From Bacillus xiamenensis (GTDB lineage: Bacteria; Bacillota; Bacilli; Bacillales; Bacillaceae), in the NCBI RefSeq assembly GCF_000300535.1, contig NZ_AMSH01000001.1, forward strand, positions 1 to 64,000: 64,000 bases of DNA. Direction: 5' to 3'. The number at the start of each line of letters is the position of its first letter. Position 1 is the first letter of the stretch. The notes below the pieces were generated by a model, which saw only the letters and a program-made list of their open reading frames with translations, made no database searches and was not told the origin of the DNA. Below, piece by piece: positions 38,189 through 47,208 of the stretch. The translations under genes and the position numbers were made by a program.

Positions 38189-39258
38189 GCCCTCTCTTTT
38201 TTCATGGAGCTTATAATTGCATGTGCGATGTCATCCACATGCCTTGTTTCATGTGCAAGACCTGCTTTAATGACTGATTTAGGCATTCCGAAAACAACAC
38301 ATGATTCTTCTTTCTCTGCAATGACTTTTGTATGACCGCTTGCGACCATTTTTTTGACACCCTCTGTACCGTCACTACCCATTCCTGTCATAATGACAGC
38401 AATTTTCTCGTAACCTTTTATGTTGCTGATGGATTCAAATAAATAGTTAACAGACGGTTTGTGACGGCTGTCAGTGTCTTCTTGGGACAGCCTGATCACT
38501 AAAGCCGCCCCTTGTTCATGAAGTGACATATTCATTCCACCAGGAGCTATGTATGCCACTCCGTTTTTAGCGATGTCTCCATCTTGTGCTTCTTTAATCG
38601 TAATTTGGGATAAATGATCTAACCTAGCAGCAAGAGATGCCGTAAATCCTGCCGGCATATGCTGCACAATTAAAATTGGCGCCTCTATGTCCTTTGGTAG
38701 CTTCGTGACAACTCGTTGAAGCGCCCTTGGCCCTCCCGTAGATGTTCCGATTGAAATAATCTTTCGGAATGAGCCGCTTCTTCCTTCTTGCGGACGGGGG
38801 GCCGCCACCGGGCTTGGCGGCTTCATGACCGGCTTCGGAGTGACTGGTTTCTCAGGACGTTTCCTGGCCAGGCCAGCCGCAAGTACCCGCTCAACAATTT
38901 GGCTTCTTACCTTGTGTAAATCGAGCGAAATACTTCCTGAAGGCTTTGTCACAAAGTCAAAGGCACCGAGCTCTAAGCAGTGGATGGTTAAATCCTTCCC
39001 TTGCTTCGTCTGGCTTGACACCATAATGACGGCAAGGTCGTGTTCAGCCAGAATTTGTTTTAATGCTTCTGTTCCATTTAGAACAGGCATTTCCACATCG
39101 AGTGTGACAACATCTGGATTCAATTCCTTGATCCGTTTTAAGGCATCTTCCCCATTACGCGCCGTTCCGACGACTTCAATTTCTTGCTCGGCACTTAGGA
39201 AATCACTAATGAGCTTTCGCATAAAGGCCGAGTCATCTACTACAAGCACTCTAATCAT
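38185..39258 (-). CDS. cheB: Chemoreceptor methylesterase CheB
   Basis: CheB, 357 aa, demethylates receptor glutamyl methyl esters when phosphorylated. The N-terminal receiver has DD at 8-9 and the phosphoacceptor Asp 54 in VTLDVEMP. A Pro-rich linker (about 140-160) leads to the methylesterase domain with SIGTSTGGP (catalytic Ser), IVQHMP (His) and a later Asp in GSDGTEG. It overlaps both neighbours by 4 bases. Confidence 0.97.
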   Translation of the reverse strand: MIRVLVVDDSAFMRKLISDFLSAEQEIEVVGTARNGEDALKRIKELNPDVVTLDVEMPVLNGTEALKQILAEHDLAVIMVSSQTKQGKDLTIHCLELGAFDFVTKPSGSISLDLHKVRSQIVERVLAAGLARKRPEKPVTPKPVMKPPSPVAAPRPQEGRSGSFRKIISIGTSTGGPRALQRVVTKLPKDIEAPILIVQHMPAGFTASLAARLDHLSQITIKEAQDGDIAKNGVAYIAPGGMNMSLHEQGAALVIRLSQEDTDSRHKPSVNYLFESISNIKGYEKIAVIMTGMGSDGTEGVKKMVASGHTKVIAEKEESCVVFGMPKSVIKAGLAHETRHVDDIAHAIISSMKKERA

Positions 39259-40160
39259 GAGTCCACCTTCCTCCTTTTAAAAAAAGAGGACAACTTATCT
39301 ATAAACGTATGCTGCTCTCTCCGTGCCTCTCTTATCTGCTGATGATAAAGTGTTTCTGCCAGCATTTTAATGGTTTTACTCAGCCTTGAATGAGGCTGCT
39401 TTATATAAAATGGAATTTGTTCAGCTACTGCTTTAGGAACCGCAGGATCATCAGGCACTGCACCAGCGAACACAAGCTTTCTGTGTAGAAATGATGTGAC
39501 CACTCCAGCCAATTTCCGGTAGGTTTCAGGTCCTTCTGAAGAGGTTTTACACCGGTTGACAATGATTTGCACAGACTGTTCAAACTGATGAATGACCAAG
39601 TGCTTAATTGCACTGTAAGCATCCATGATGGATGTTGGTTCTGGCGTCGTCACGACCACCACTTCTCCTGCCGATAAAACGAAAGGCAGTTGATCTTTTG
39701 ACAAGCCTGCACCCATATCAAAAAATATACAATCAAAGTTATGCATCATGTTCTCCATCTCTTCTAAAAAGAACGACCATTGATCTTTATCTAAAGAAAA
39801 CAGCTGTTCAAGTCCACTACCGCCAGAAATGTAATAAAGGTTGTCAGCTCCTTTTGTCATAGCCGCTTGTAAGGATTTTTTCCCGACGAGAACGTCTAAT
39901 ATAGAGCTAGTTGACGTTTTGCCTAGTAAAATATCAATATTCCCCATGCCGAAATCAAGATCAATGACGAGCACTCGCTTCCCTGTACCTGCAATAGACA
40001 GTGCCATATTCAGCGTCAAATTCGATTTACCTACCCCGCCTTTACCGCTCATGACTGCAATGGTTTTCGCTTGTCCGTTTGCACCAAGAGGAGCCGGCAT
40101 GATCATTTGACTCTGCTGAACAAGTTTTCTTAAACCTTCCGCTTGGTCAGGCTTCATCAT
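39255..40160 (-). CDS. flhG: MinD-like ATPase FlhG
   Basis: FlhG (YlxH), 301 aa, is a ParA/MinD-family ATPase that controls flagellar number and placement with FlhF. The deviant Walker A SGKGGVGKSN is at about 34-43, and later motifs are DLDFGMGNID and FDMGAGL. It stimulates the FlhF GTPase and helps assemble the C-ring via FliY in B. subtilis. The start overlaps the flhF stop, and the end overlaps the cheB start. Confidence 0.95.
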   Translation of the reverse strand: MMKPDQAEGLRKLVQQSQMIMPAPLGANGQAKTIAVMSGKGGVGKSNLTLNMALSIAGTGKRVLVIDLDFGMGNIDILLGKTSTSSILDVLVGKKSLQAAMTKGADNLYYISGGSGLEQLFSLDKDQWSFFLEEMENMMHNFDCIFFDMGAGLSKDQLPFVLSAGEVVVVTTPEPTSIMDAYSAIKHLVIHQFEQSVQIIVNRCKTSSEGPETYRKLAGVVTSFLHRKLVFAGAVPDDPAVPKAVAEQIPFYIKQPHSRLSKTIKMLAETLYHQQIREARREQHTFIDKLSSFFKRRKVDS

Positions 40161-41263
40161 TGTAAGACCATCCTTGTTAAATCAAGGGGAGAGCTCTCAA
40201 GAATATCCTCAGGCACATTTTGTCCATTTGTTAAAAAGCCGAGCCCAATTTGAGATTCTGCAATGATTTGAAAGATGGTTCCCATCGTGTCTGTTTCATC
40301 TACTTTGGTAAAAATAAATTGCTGGATCGGAACGTGCTCAAAACGTTTGACCATGGCTTTCATGTCCTGATACTTTGATGTCGCACTCATGACAAGAAAA
40401 CTTTGTATGCTTTCGTCAAACGGTATGATATCTGTCAGCTCTTTGATATACGCCTCTTCTTTAAAGTTACGGCCTGCTGTATCTATGAAAATATGATCAT
40501 AGTCTTTAAAAGTCTGCTGCGCTTTTACAAAATCCTCTCTTGAATAACAAACTTCAAGCGGGGCATTCAGCAGTTCAGCATATGTTTTCAGCTGTTCGAT
40601 TGCGGCAATCCGGTACGTATCTGTTGTGATAAAAGCGACTTTCTTTTGCTGCTGAATGGCCGTTTTAGCCGCCAGTTTTGCAATGGTTGTCGTTTTACCG
40701 GCGCCGGTTGAGCCAAACAGCACAATGTATTTCGAACGAATCATCGGCTCATCTGAGGGGTGAGCCGGCAGCATCTCTGTGAGCAGTTTTTCAAGCTCTT
40801 TTTCAACCTGATCTTCCTGAACAGCACCTTTTGTTAAAAGGCCCTTTAAACATTCATCTCGGATCTCATCATCAAGACCTTGATCCTTTAGCTTTTGATC
40901 CATCTTCTTCAGAGAATCAGGTAAGATTCCAACATGCCGCTCGTTTCTTGCATATTCTAAAGGCTGAGCTGCTTTGATTGGTTGAGCGGCAGCAGGCAAC
41001 TCTCGTGCCAGCTGCTGAGTCTGCTCCTTTTTCGGTAACACCGGGATAGGAGTAGCGGCTGGATGTAATCCTTTACCAGCTCTTTCTTCAAAATCTTGAT
41101 CCAGTACCGCAATCACTTCGACCATTTGCTGTTTCTTTAAACCGAACAGCTTTCGTTTGACAACGGTTTTCGAATTTAAAATGACGGCATCTTTCCCAAG
41201 CTGTTGCCTAATTTGAAGGGTTGCCTCCTGCATAGAATTCGCTGTGATTTTTTTCATTTTCAT
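40157..41263 (-). CDS. flhF: SRP-type GTPase FlhF
   Basis: FlhF, 368 aa, is an SRP-family GTPase that sets flagellar position. A basic N-terminal B domain with MKMKKITANSMQEA and a variable Gln/Pro-rich linker precede the NG domain. The P-loop GSTGAGKTTTIAKLA is near 190, with DTAGRN and TKVDET motifs following. It starts on the flhA stop (TAATG) and overlaps flhG, in line with tight coupling of the pair. Confidence 0.96.
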   Translation of the reverse strand: MKMKKITANSMQEATLQIRQQLGKDAVILNSKTVVKRKLFGLKKQQMVEVIAVLDQDFEERAGKGLHPAATPIPVLPKKEQTQQLARELPAAAQPIKAAQPLEYARNERHVGILPDSLKKMDQKLKDQGLDDEIRDECLKGLLTKGAVQEDQVEKELEKLLTEMLPAHPSDEPMIRSKYIVLFGSTGAGKTTTIAKLAAKTAIQQQKKVAFITTDTYRIAAIEQLKTYAELLNAPLEVCYSREDFVKAQQTFKDYDHIFIDTAGRNFKEEAYIKELTDIIPFDESIQSFLVMSATSKYQDMKAMVKRFEHVPIQQFIFTKVDETDTMGTIFQIIAESQIGLGFLTNGQNVPEDILESSPLDLTRMVLQ

Positions 41264-43296
41264 TAGATATCCACCACTCCGATGCTCTGTACTTCCACAT
41301 TTGCTTCTAGTTCGTTATAAGATAGTACCGGCAAATCTGGGAAATATCTTTCTAACAACTGCTTCACGTACATTCTTATAGAAGGTGAGCATAATAGAAC
41401 CGGCGTTTCCTGACGAAGCGAAAGCTGTTCAATTTCTCTCGCCACTGATTGAATCACACTTTCAGAGGATTCTGGATCTAACGATAAGTAGTTCCCATGC
41501 TCCGTTTGCTGAACGCTGTCAGCAATCACCTTTTCAACTCGGCCTGAGCATGTCACGACTTTCAATGATTCATTTTCTCTTGCATACTGTGCGGTAATCT
41601 GTCTTGCCAGCGCCTGTCTGACATACTCTGTCAGCAAGTCTGTATCAGTCGTTAATTTTCCGTAGTCTGCAAGGGTTTCAAAAATGGTGACAAGGTTTCG
41701 AATAGAGACCTTTTCTTTCAAAAGCTTTGCAAGTACCTTTTGGATATCGCCGACTGCCAGCGGATTAGGTGTCACCTCATCCACTAAGACAGGGTAATTT
41801 TCTTTCAGATGATCGATTAATTGCTTCGTTTCTTGGCGACCAAGCAGTTCATGTGTATTTTGTCTAATCTTCTCTGTGATATGAGTAGACACAACAGATG
41901 CTGGGTCGACAACTGTGTAACCAAGCATTTCAGCCTGATCTTTTTCTGCTTCTGATATCCATTTAGCCGGCAGGCCAAAGGATGGTTCGATTGTTTCAAT
42001 TCCTTCAATCGGATCATCATCAGGCGTTGGGGACATTGCTAAGTAATGATCAAGCAGCAGCTCACCTTTTGCCACTTCGTTCCCTTTTATTTTCAGCCGG
42101 TATTCATTTGGATTCAGCGCAATATTGTCGCGAATTCGGACAACTGGAATGACGAGCCCTAATTCAAGGGCAAGCTGCCTTCTGATCATGACAATTCGAT
42201 CTAACAGATCGCCGCCCTGATTGGCATCAGCCAGCGGAATCAAACCGTAGCCAAATTCAAACTCAATGGCATCCATTTGCAGGAGATGAATAACGCTTTC
42301 TGGGCTTTTCATCTCTTCTACCTCTGCCTGCTCCTCCAGTACTTCTTCAATTTCTTCTTGATCTTGTTTATTTTTCGACATCATGTAAGCCCCGAGTGCA
42401 AGTAAAGCTGCGATTGGTCCTGTTAAAAGTACACCGATCGGAGTAAACAAACCAAGAAGGAAAATCGTTCCTGCTGTAACGTAAAGCATAGGCGGGAAGG
42501 CAAAGAGCTGACTCGTAATATCTGAACCAAGGTTTCCATTAGAAGCCGCTCTCGTAACGACAATCCCTGTCGCTGTTGAAATGAGAAGTGCAGGAATTTG
42601 AGAGACAATTCCATCCCCTACTGTTAACAACGTAAAGTGGGAAGCTGCTTCTTGAATCGACATGCCTTGCTGAAGCATCCCAATGATGATTCCAAAGATA
42701 ATATTGATAATAACGATGATGATACCTGCGATGGCATCCCCTTTAACGAACTTACTCGCCCCGTCCATCGCACCATAAAAGTCTGCTTCTCTCGCTACTT
42801 TTTCACGGCGGTTTCTTGCTTCACTTTCTGTCAGCATTCCTGCATTTAAATCTGCGTCAATACTCATTTGTTTACCTGGCATCGCATCAAGTGTGAACCT
42901 TGCAGCAACCTCTGATACACGCTCAGCCCCTTTTGTGATAACAATAAACTGAATGATGATCAGGATAAGGAAAACAACGAGACCAACGAGTATATTTCCT
43001 CCAACAACAAATGAACCAAATGTTTCTACAACCTTTCCAGCATCTCCAGTTGCTAAGATTGAACGTGTTGTCGAGATGTTAAGCCCTAAACGAAACAGCG
43101 TTAAGAGCAAAAGCAAGGATGGAAAAATGGAAAATTGCAGTGGTTCTTGCATGTTCATTGTGGTGAGAAGCACGATAAGCGCAAGAGAAATATTAATAAT
43201 GATTAAAATACTTAATAGAATGGGCGGAAATGGTATGACCAGCATCGCCACAATTAAAATAACACTGAATAAAACAGATAAATCTCTTGCTGACAT
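41263..43296 (-). CDS. flhA: Flagellar export apparatus protein FlhA
   Basis: FlhA, 677 aa, is the nonameric export-gate protein of the flagellar type III secretion system. About eight transmembrane helices fill residues 10-310, with the FHIPEP-family region around GNILVGLVVFLILIIIQF and the VAARFTLDAMPGKQM loop. The soluble C-terminal ring domain (about 330-677) binds chaperone-substrate complexes. The length equals B. subtilis FlhA. Start ATG 43296 follows AAAAGGAGAG. Confidence 0.97.
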   Translation of the reverse strand: MSARDLSVLFSVILIVAMLVIPFPPILLSILIIINISLALIVLLTTMNMQEPLQFSIFPSLLLLLTLFRLGLNISTTRSILATGDAGKVVETFGSFVVGGNILVGLVVFLILIIIQFIVITKGAERVSEVAARFTLDAMPGKQMSIDADLNAGMLTESEARNRREKVAREADFYGAMDGASKFVKGDAIAGIIIVIINIIFGIIIGMLQQGMSIQEAASHFTLLTVGDGIVSQIPALLISTATGIVVTRAASNGNLGSDITSQLFAFPPMLYVTAGTIFLLGLFTPIGVLLTGPIAALLALGAYMMSKNKQDQEEIEEVLEEQAEVEEMKSPESVIHLLQMDAIEFEFGYGLIPLADANQGGDLLDRIVMIRRQLALELGLVIPVVRIRDNIALNPNEYRLKIKGNEVAKGELLLDHYLAMSPTPDDDPIEGIETIEPSFGLPAKWISEAEKDQAEMLGYTVVDPASVVSTHITEKIRQNTHELLGRQETKQLIDHLKENYPVLVDEVTPNPLAVGDIQKVLAKLLKEKVSIRNLVTIFETLADYGKLTTDTDLLTEYVRQALARQITAQYARENESLKVVTCSGRVEKVIADSVQQTEHGNYLSLDPESSESVIQSVAREIEQLSLRQETPVLLCSPSIRMYVKQLLERYFPDLPVLSYNELEANVEVQSIGVVDI

Positions 43297-43325
43297 GCCT
43301 GTTCTCTCCTTTTAAAACCAAAAAT

Positions 43326-44414
43326 TCATAAAATCTTTTGTTTCGTTTTATATACGTAAGCCAAAATTTCTGCGATTGCCTTAAAGTATTCTTCTGGCAC
43401 CGCTTGATCGATTTCCACCTGATCATAGAGTGCACGGGCGAGGGGCCGGTTTTCTACTGTCATGACATCGTGCTCTTTCGCAATGGTTTTAATTTTCAAA
43501 GCCAAAATATCTGTTCCCTTTGCGATAACAAAAGGAGCGTCCATCTTTTCTTCGTCATATTTCAAGGCAATTGCGTAGTGGGTCGGGTTCGTAATGATGA
43601 CGTCCGCTTTTGGGACTTCCTGCATCATCCGTCTCATGGCCATCTCCCGCTGCCTCTGTTTAATTTTTGATTTTATAAGCGGGTCACCCTCAGATTTTTT
43701 ATACTCATCTTTGATGTCTTGTTTGGACATCCGTAAGTTTTTTTCATAATCAAATTTCTGATACATGTAATCGAGCCCTGCTAAGATGAGAAGTGCACCT
43801 GCAGCATATAACCCCATAATCAGCGTCATATTTGCAACGAAATGGAGGGTTTCCTCTGCCGTTAATAGAGGGAGCCGAAGGATTTCGTCAAAGTGCATCC
43901 ATAGTGCGATGAATGTCGCAAAGCCAACAAATCCAATTTTCAAGATGGATTTTAATAGCTCTACGAGTGCTCGAATACTGTATATCCGTTTAAACCCTTT
44001 GATTGGATCAAGCTTTTCTAATTTCGGTTTGATCACTTCTGGTGAAAAGAGAAAGCCGACTTGTAAATAGTTACTGATGACCCCTGCCAGCATACCGACA
44101 CCAAGAATTGGCATGAGGAGGAGCGCTGTCTCTTGAAGCAATTCCATGAATAGCTGGTGAATATTAGATGTGCTAACTTTCATTAGCATTGTTGTTGAAT
44201 AAAAACGTTCAATGAGCGCAATCATACGCTCTTTCATAAAAGGCCCAATAAAAAAGAATGATAAAAAGATTAGTAGAAATGAGATGGCTGTATTGACATC
44301 GGTACTTTTGGCAACCTGTCCTTTTTTACGTGAATCCCGTCTTTTTTTCGGCGTTGCTTTTTCTGTTTTTTCACCTGCGAAAAACTGCAAGTCTAGCCTA
44401 AGTCTTATCATCAT
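43326..44414 (-). CDS. flhB: Flagellar export switch protein FlhB
   Basis: FlhB, 362 aa, sets export specificity from rod/hook to filament subunits. The N-terminal EKTEKATPKKRRDSRKKGQV block, four membrane helices (about 30-210), and the autocleavage motif NPTH in VIITNPTHYA near residue 270 are present. It starts inside the fliR stop codon region and, like its homologues, follows fliR directly. Confidence 0.96.
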   Translation of the reverse strand: MMIRLRLDLQFFAGEKTEKATPKKRRDSRKKGQVAKSTDVNTAISFLLIFLSFFFIGPFMKERMIALIERFYSTTMLMKVSTSNIHQLFMELLQETALLLMPILGVGMLAGVISNYLQVGFLFSPEVIKPKLEKLDPIKGFKRIYSIRALVELLKSILKIGFVGFATFIALWMHFDEILRLPLLTAEETLHFVANMTLIMGLYAAGALLILAGLDYMYQKFDYEKNLRMSKQDIKDEYKKSEGDPLIKSKIKQRQREMAMRRMMQEVPKADVIITNPTHYAIALKYDEEKMDAPFVIAKGTDILALKIKTIAKEHDVMTVENRPLARALYDQVEIDQAVPEEYFKAIAEILAYVYKTKQKIL

Positions 44415-45190
44415 GACGAACCACCGACCAATGCTAAGAAATTCCTCATGGTGAGCACAATCGTTTCAAATGTATGTTGGACGACCCCGAAGATGACGCC
44501 CATACAGATGATGATCATAATAAAACTCACACCCATTTTAATAGGAAGTCCAACAACAAATACGTTCATTTGTGGAACTGTACGTGCCACAATGCCTAAT
44601 GCCAAATCGACTAAAAACAAACTAGCGACAACAGGTGCCGAGATTTGAAAGGCAATGATGAACATTTGGTTGAAGCTCTTTGCGATAAAGTAAGCAAAGG
44701 ATTCACTGCCGAAGTTCAGCGCATACTGATCAACTTGAATATATTGAAAGCTGTAATAGATTCCATCAAGCAGCAAATGGTGTGCATTTGTTGCCAGCAT
44801 CAACAGCAGTGTCACTGTATAAAAAAACTGCCCCATCAGCGGTGTTTGCGCTCCTGTTTGCGGATCAATAATATTGGCGATCGCAAAACCCATTTGAAAA
44901 TCAATGAATGAGCCGGCAATTTGAACAGCGGACACCATGATATATGCAATCAGCCCAAGGAGAAGTCCGACCATGGCTTCTTTCACCGCTAGCATCATAT
45001 AAAGACCGTCGATGTCGAGTGTTGGCGGCTCTTTAATCGTGCTAAAACTAATGACAGCCAAAAACAGAGAGAAACCAACTCTGTGGACTGCTGGTATCGT
45101 TCGATGTGCTAAAAGCGGTACTGTCACAAAAAAAGCGGTGATCCGAATGAAAACGAGAAGAAAAGCAGGAAATAATTCTATGATTGACAT
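44411..45190 (-). CDS. fliR: Flagellar export channel protein FliR
   Basis: FliR, 259 aa, is a membrane subunit of the FliPQR export channel with about six hydrophobic helices. Family blocks include FLVFIRITAFF-like residues in the first helix and GFAIANIIDPQTGAQTPLMG at about 100-120, with QMNVFVVGLPIKMG near 205-218. Start ATG 45190 has a modest AGGTTA site. It overlaps flhB at its end. Confidence 0.96.
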   Translation of the reverse strand: MSIIELFPAFLLVFIRITAFFVTVPLLAHRTIPAVHRVGFSLFLAVISFSTIKEPPTLDIDGLYMMLAVKEAMVGLLLGLIAYIMVSAVQIAGSFIDFQMGFAIANIIDPQTGAQTPLMGQFFYTVTLLLMLATNAHHLLLDGIYYSFQYIQVDQYALNFGSESFAYFIAKSFNQMFIIAFQISAPVVASLFLVDLALGIVARTVPQMNVFVVGLPIKMGVSFIMIIICMGVIFGVVQHTFETIVLTMRNFLALVGGSS

Positions 45191-45196
45191 CGCTGT

Positions 45197-45466
45197 TTAA
45201 CCTGCAAATCGATCTAAATTCGAGAATAGCTCTGTCGTAAAGGACACAATGGTCGAAAGCATCCACGGACCAAACACAACAAGGCCAATGAGCACTGCAA
45301 CAATTTTAGGAATGAACGCAAGCGTCTGTTCTTGGATTTGGGTTGTCGCCTGAAACACACTGACAATTAGTCCCACGATTAGTGCGAGCGCTAGAAGCGG
45401 CCCGCTGACAAGCAATACAACATACACTGATCTTTCAGCCATCGTAATGACAAATTCTGAACTCAT
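45197..45466 (-). CDS. fliQ: Flagellar export channel protein FliQ
   Basis: FliQ, 89 aa, has the two-helix hairpin of the family: helices at about 15-40 (LVSGPLLALALIVGLIVSVF) and 50-75, joined by ATTQIQEQTLAFIPK. With FliP and FliR it forms the core secretion pore. It lies 16 bases behind fliP and 6 bases ahead of fliR. Confidence 0.96.
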   Translation of the reverse strand: MSSEFVITMAERSVYVVLLVSGPLLALALIVGLIVSVFQATTQIQEQTLAFIPKIVAVLIGLVVFGPWMLSTIVSFTTELFSNLDRFAG

Positions 45467-45482
45467 GTTTTAAGCACCTACT

Positions 45483-46148
45483 CTAAAAGCTTTGCAGCAA
45501 AGATTTGACAATCAAATACCATCCATCGACTAAAACAAATAACAATATTTTGAAAGGGAGCGATATCATAACCGGTGGTAGCATCATCATCCCCATCGAC
45601 ATCAGGACACTTGCGACCACCATGTCAATAATTAAAAATGGAATAAAGATCATGAAACCAATTTGAAATGCCGTCTTTAATTCTGAAATAGCAAAAGCTG
45701 GTACCATCGCTGTTAATGGAATATCTTTAATCGATTCAGGGGTATCCATTTTTGCGTAACTAAGAAATAAAGCCAAATCTTTCTGTCTCGTATGTTTACT
45801 CATAAACTCTTTAATTGGCACTTCAGCCTTTTCATACGCTTGGTTTAACGTGATGTCATCATTTAAAAGCGGCGTGAGTGCCTCTTTATTAATTTGTGAG
45901 AACGTGGGTGCCATGATAAAAAATGTAAGAAACAGAGCAAGTCCAACAAGCACTTGGTTTGGCGGCATTGAGTTGGTTGCAAGTGATGTTCTCACGAACG
46001 AAAGAACAATCACGATCCGTGTAAAACAGGTCATTAAAATGAGAATGCCTGGTGCAACCGAAAATACGGTTAAAAGTAAAAGAAGACGGACAGACGTGCT
46101 GATATTCCCTGCACCGCTGGAATTAAATAAATCGATAAACTCATTCAT
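45483..46148 (-). CDS. fliP: Flagellar export channel protein FliP
   Basis: FliP, 221 aa, is the main subunit of the export channel. The conserved blocks are CFTRIVIVLSFVRTSLAT at about 40-57, PPNQVLVGLALFLTFF, FAISELKTAFQIGF near 155-168, and MMMLPPVMISLPFK. There is no obvious cleavable signal, as in B. subtilis. It overlaps fliO by 8 bases. Confidence 0.97.
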   Translation of the reverse strand: MNEFIDLFNSSGAGNISTSVRLLLLLTVFSVAPGILILMTCFTRIVIVLSFVRTSLATNSMPPNQVLVGLALFLTFFIMAPTFSQINKEALTPLLNDDITLNQAYEKAEVPIKEFMSKHTRQKDLALFLSYAKMDTPESIKDIPLTAMVPAFAISELKTAFQIGFMIFIPFLIIDMVVASVLMSMGMMMLPPVMISLPFKILLFVLVDGWYLIVKSLLQSF

Positions 46149-46803
46149 TTTGTTTCGGGCCTTTCTTTCTGACTTCTGATTGGGTCTTTTTCAATTCGGC
46201 TAACTGCGCCTTTAAATTGGCTGAAAAAGAAGAAGTGGCTGACTGATCATGTTTCTTCACCTGCGATGTCAATTTTTGTACCATCTTTGGTAAATCTGTC
46301 TTGCTTTCCATCGCTTCTTCGTATTGTTTCACAATCGCTTCACATTCTTGTTCGTCATCAATTTCTTTTAGCAGCTGGATTGAGTCCGCTACGCCGACAA
46401 CTAATACTCGTTTGCCCACTTTGATCAGCTGGACCGAACGGTTTTGACCAACCGTGGTTCCGCCAATATTTTCAACATATCGAAATGGTTTGAGTAAGCG
46501 GTTTTGTTTACCAACAAATCTCACCAACCCATAAATGAGCAGGATGACAAAAAGTAAGGCACCAATCATCTTGACAAAATCCATAATGGAGACAGAAGAA
46601 GAGGGAACTTCTTCTGCCGGATTCGTTTGATTATCAGTGGTTTTCTCTTCTGTATCCTTGGTGCTTTCTTTCTTATCTTTGATCCATTCACTCACTGTGC
46701 CGTTTTCTGGATCTTTCGTTTCAGCGAACAGTGAGGCAGGCTGCACTGTCAAGAAAAGCATAAAACTGATCATTGCTATACATATCAAACGTTTTTTCAA
46801 CAA
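46141..46803 (-). CDS. fliO: Flagellar assembly protein FliO/FliZ
   Basis: FliO (called FliZ in B. subtilis), 220 aa, helps FliP assembly. It has an N-terminal signal-like hydrophobic segment (about 5-27), an acidic extracytoplasmic stretch (28-68), a membrane helix (about 73-95, MDFVKMIGALLFVILLIYGLV), and a basic cytoplasmic part with VGQNRSVQLIKVGKRVLVVGV. The start is one of two adjacent TTG codons (46803 or 46800) behind AAGGGTG. Confidence 0.9.
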   Translation of the reverse strand: MLKKRLICIAMISFMLFLTVQPASLFAETKDPENGTVSEWIKDKKESTKDTEEKTTDNQTNPAEEVPSSSVSIMDFVKMIGALLFVILLIYGLVRFVGKQNRLLKPFRYVENIGGTTVGQNRSVQLIKVGKRVLVVGVADSIQLLKEIDDEQECEAIVKQYEEAMESKTDLPKMVQKLTSQVKKHDQSATSSFSANLKAQLAELKKTQSEVRKKGPKQNE

Positions 46804-46818
46804 GTCTTACACCCTTTT

Positions 46819-47181
46819 TTAGCCTAACGTTTTATTAATTGCTTCAAGTACACGGTCTGCCTGGAATGGCTTCACGATAAAGTCTTTTGCACCTGCTTGA
46901 ATGGCATCAATAACCATTGATTGTTGTCCCATCGCTGAGCACATAATGATTTTTGCAGAAGCATCGATTTGTTTAATTTCTTTTAATGCTGTGATCCCGT
47001 CCATTTCTGGCATGGTGATATCCATTGTGACTAGATCAGGAGATGTTTCTTTATATTTTTCAACAGCTTGTAAGCCATTTTCCGCTTCTCCTACTACATC
47101 AAATCCGTTTTTTACAAGAATATCCTTAATCATCATTCTCATGAATGCTGCATCATCTACGATTAATACCTTAGTAGCCAT
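46819..47181 (-). CDS. cheY: Chemotaxis response regulator CheY
   Basis: CheY, 120 aa, is a single-domain receiver phosphorylated by CheA that binds FliM; in B. subtilis CheY-P promotes counterclockwise rotation. The acidic pocket is DD at 9-10, the phosphoacceptor is Asp 54 in VTMDITMPEMDG, and the conserved Lys is in FIVKPF. It lies between fliY and fliO, as in B. subtilis. Confidence 0.97.
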   Translation of the reverse strand: MATKVLIVDDAAFMRMMIKDILVKNGFDVVGEAENGLQAVEKYKETSPDLVTMDITMPEMDGITALKEIKQIDASAKIIMCSAMGQQSMVIDAIQAGAKDFIVKPFQADRVLEAINKTLG

Positions 47182-47208
47182 TTACTTATTCTCTCCCTAT
47201 ATGTTTGT

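Noticed and set aside
38825-39280. Plus-strand frame (151 codons) opposite cheB
   Set aside because: It mirrors the receiver domain of CheB and has no homology or start signal of its own.
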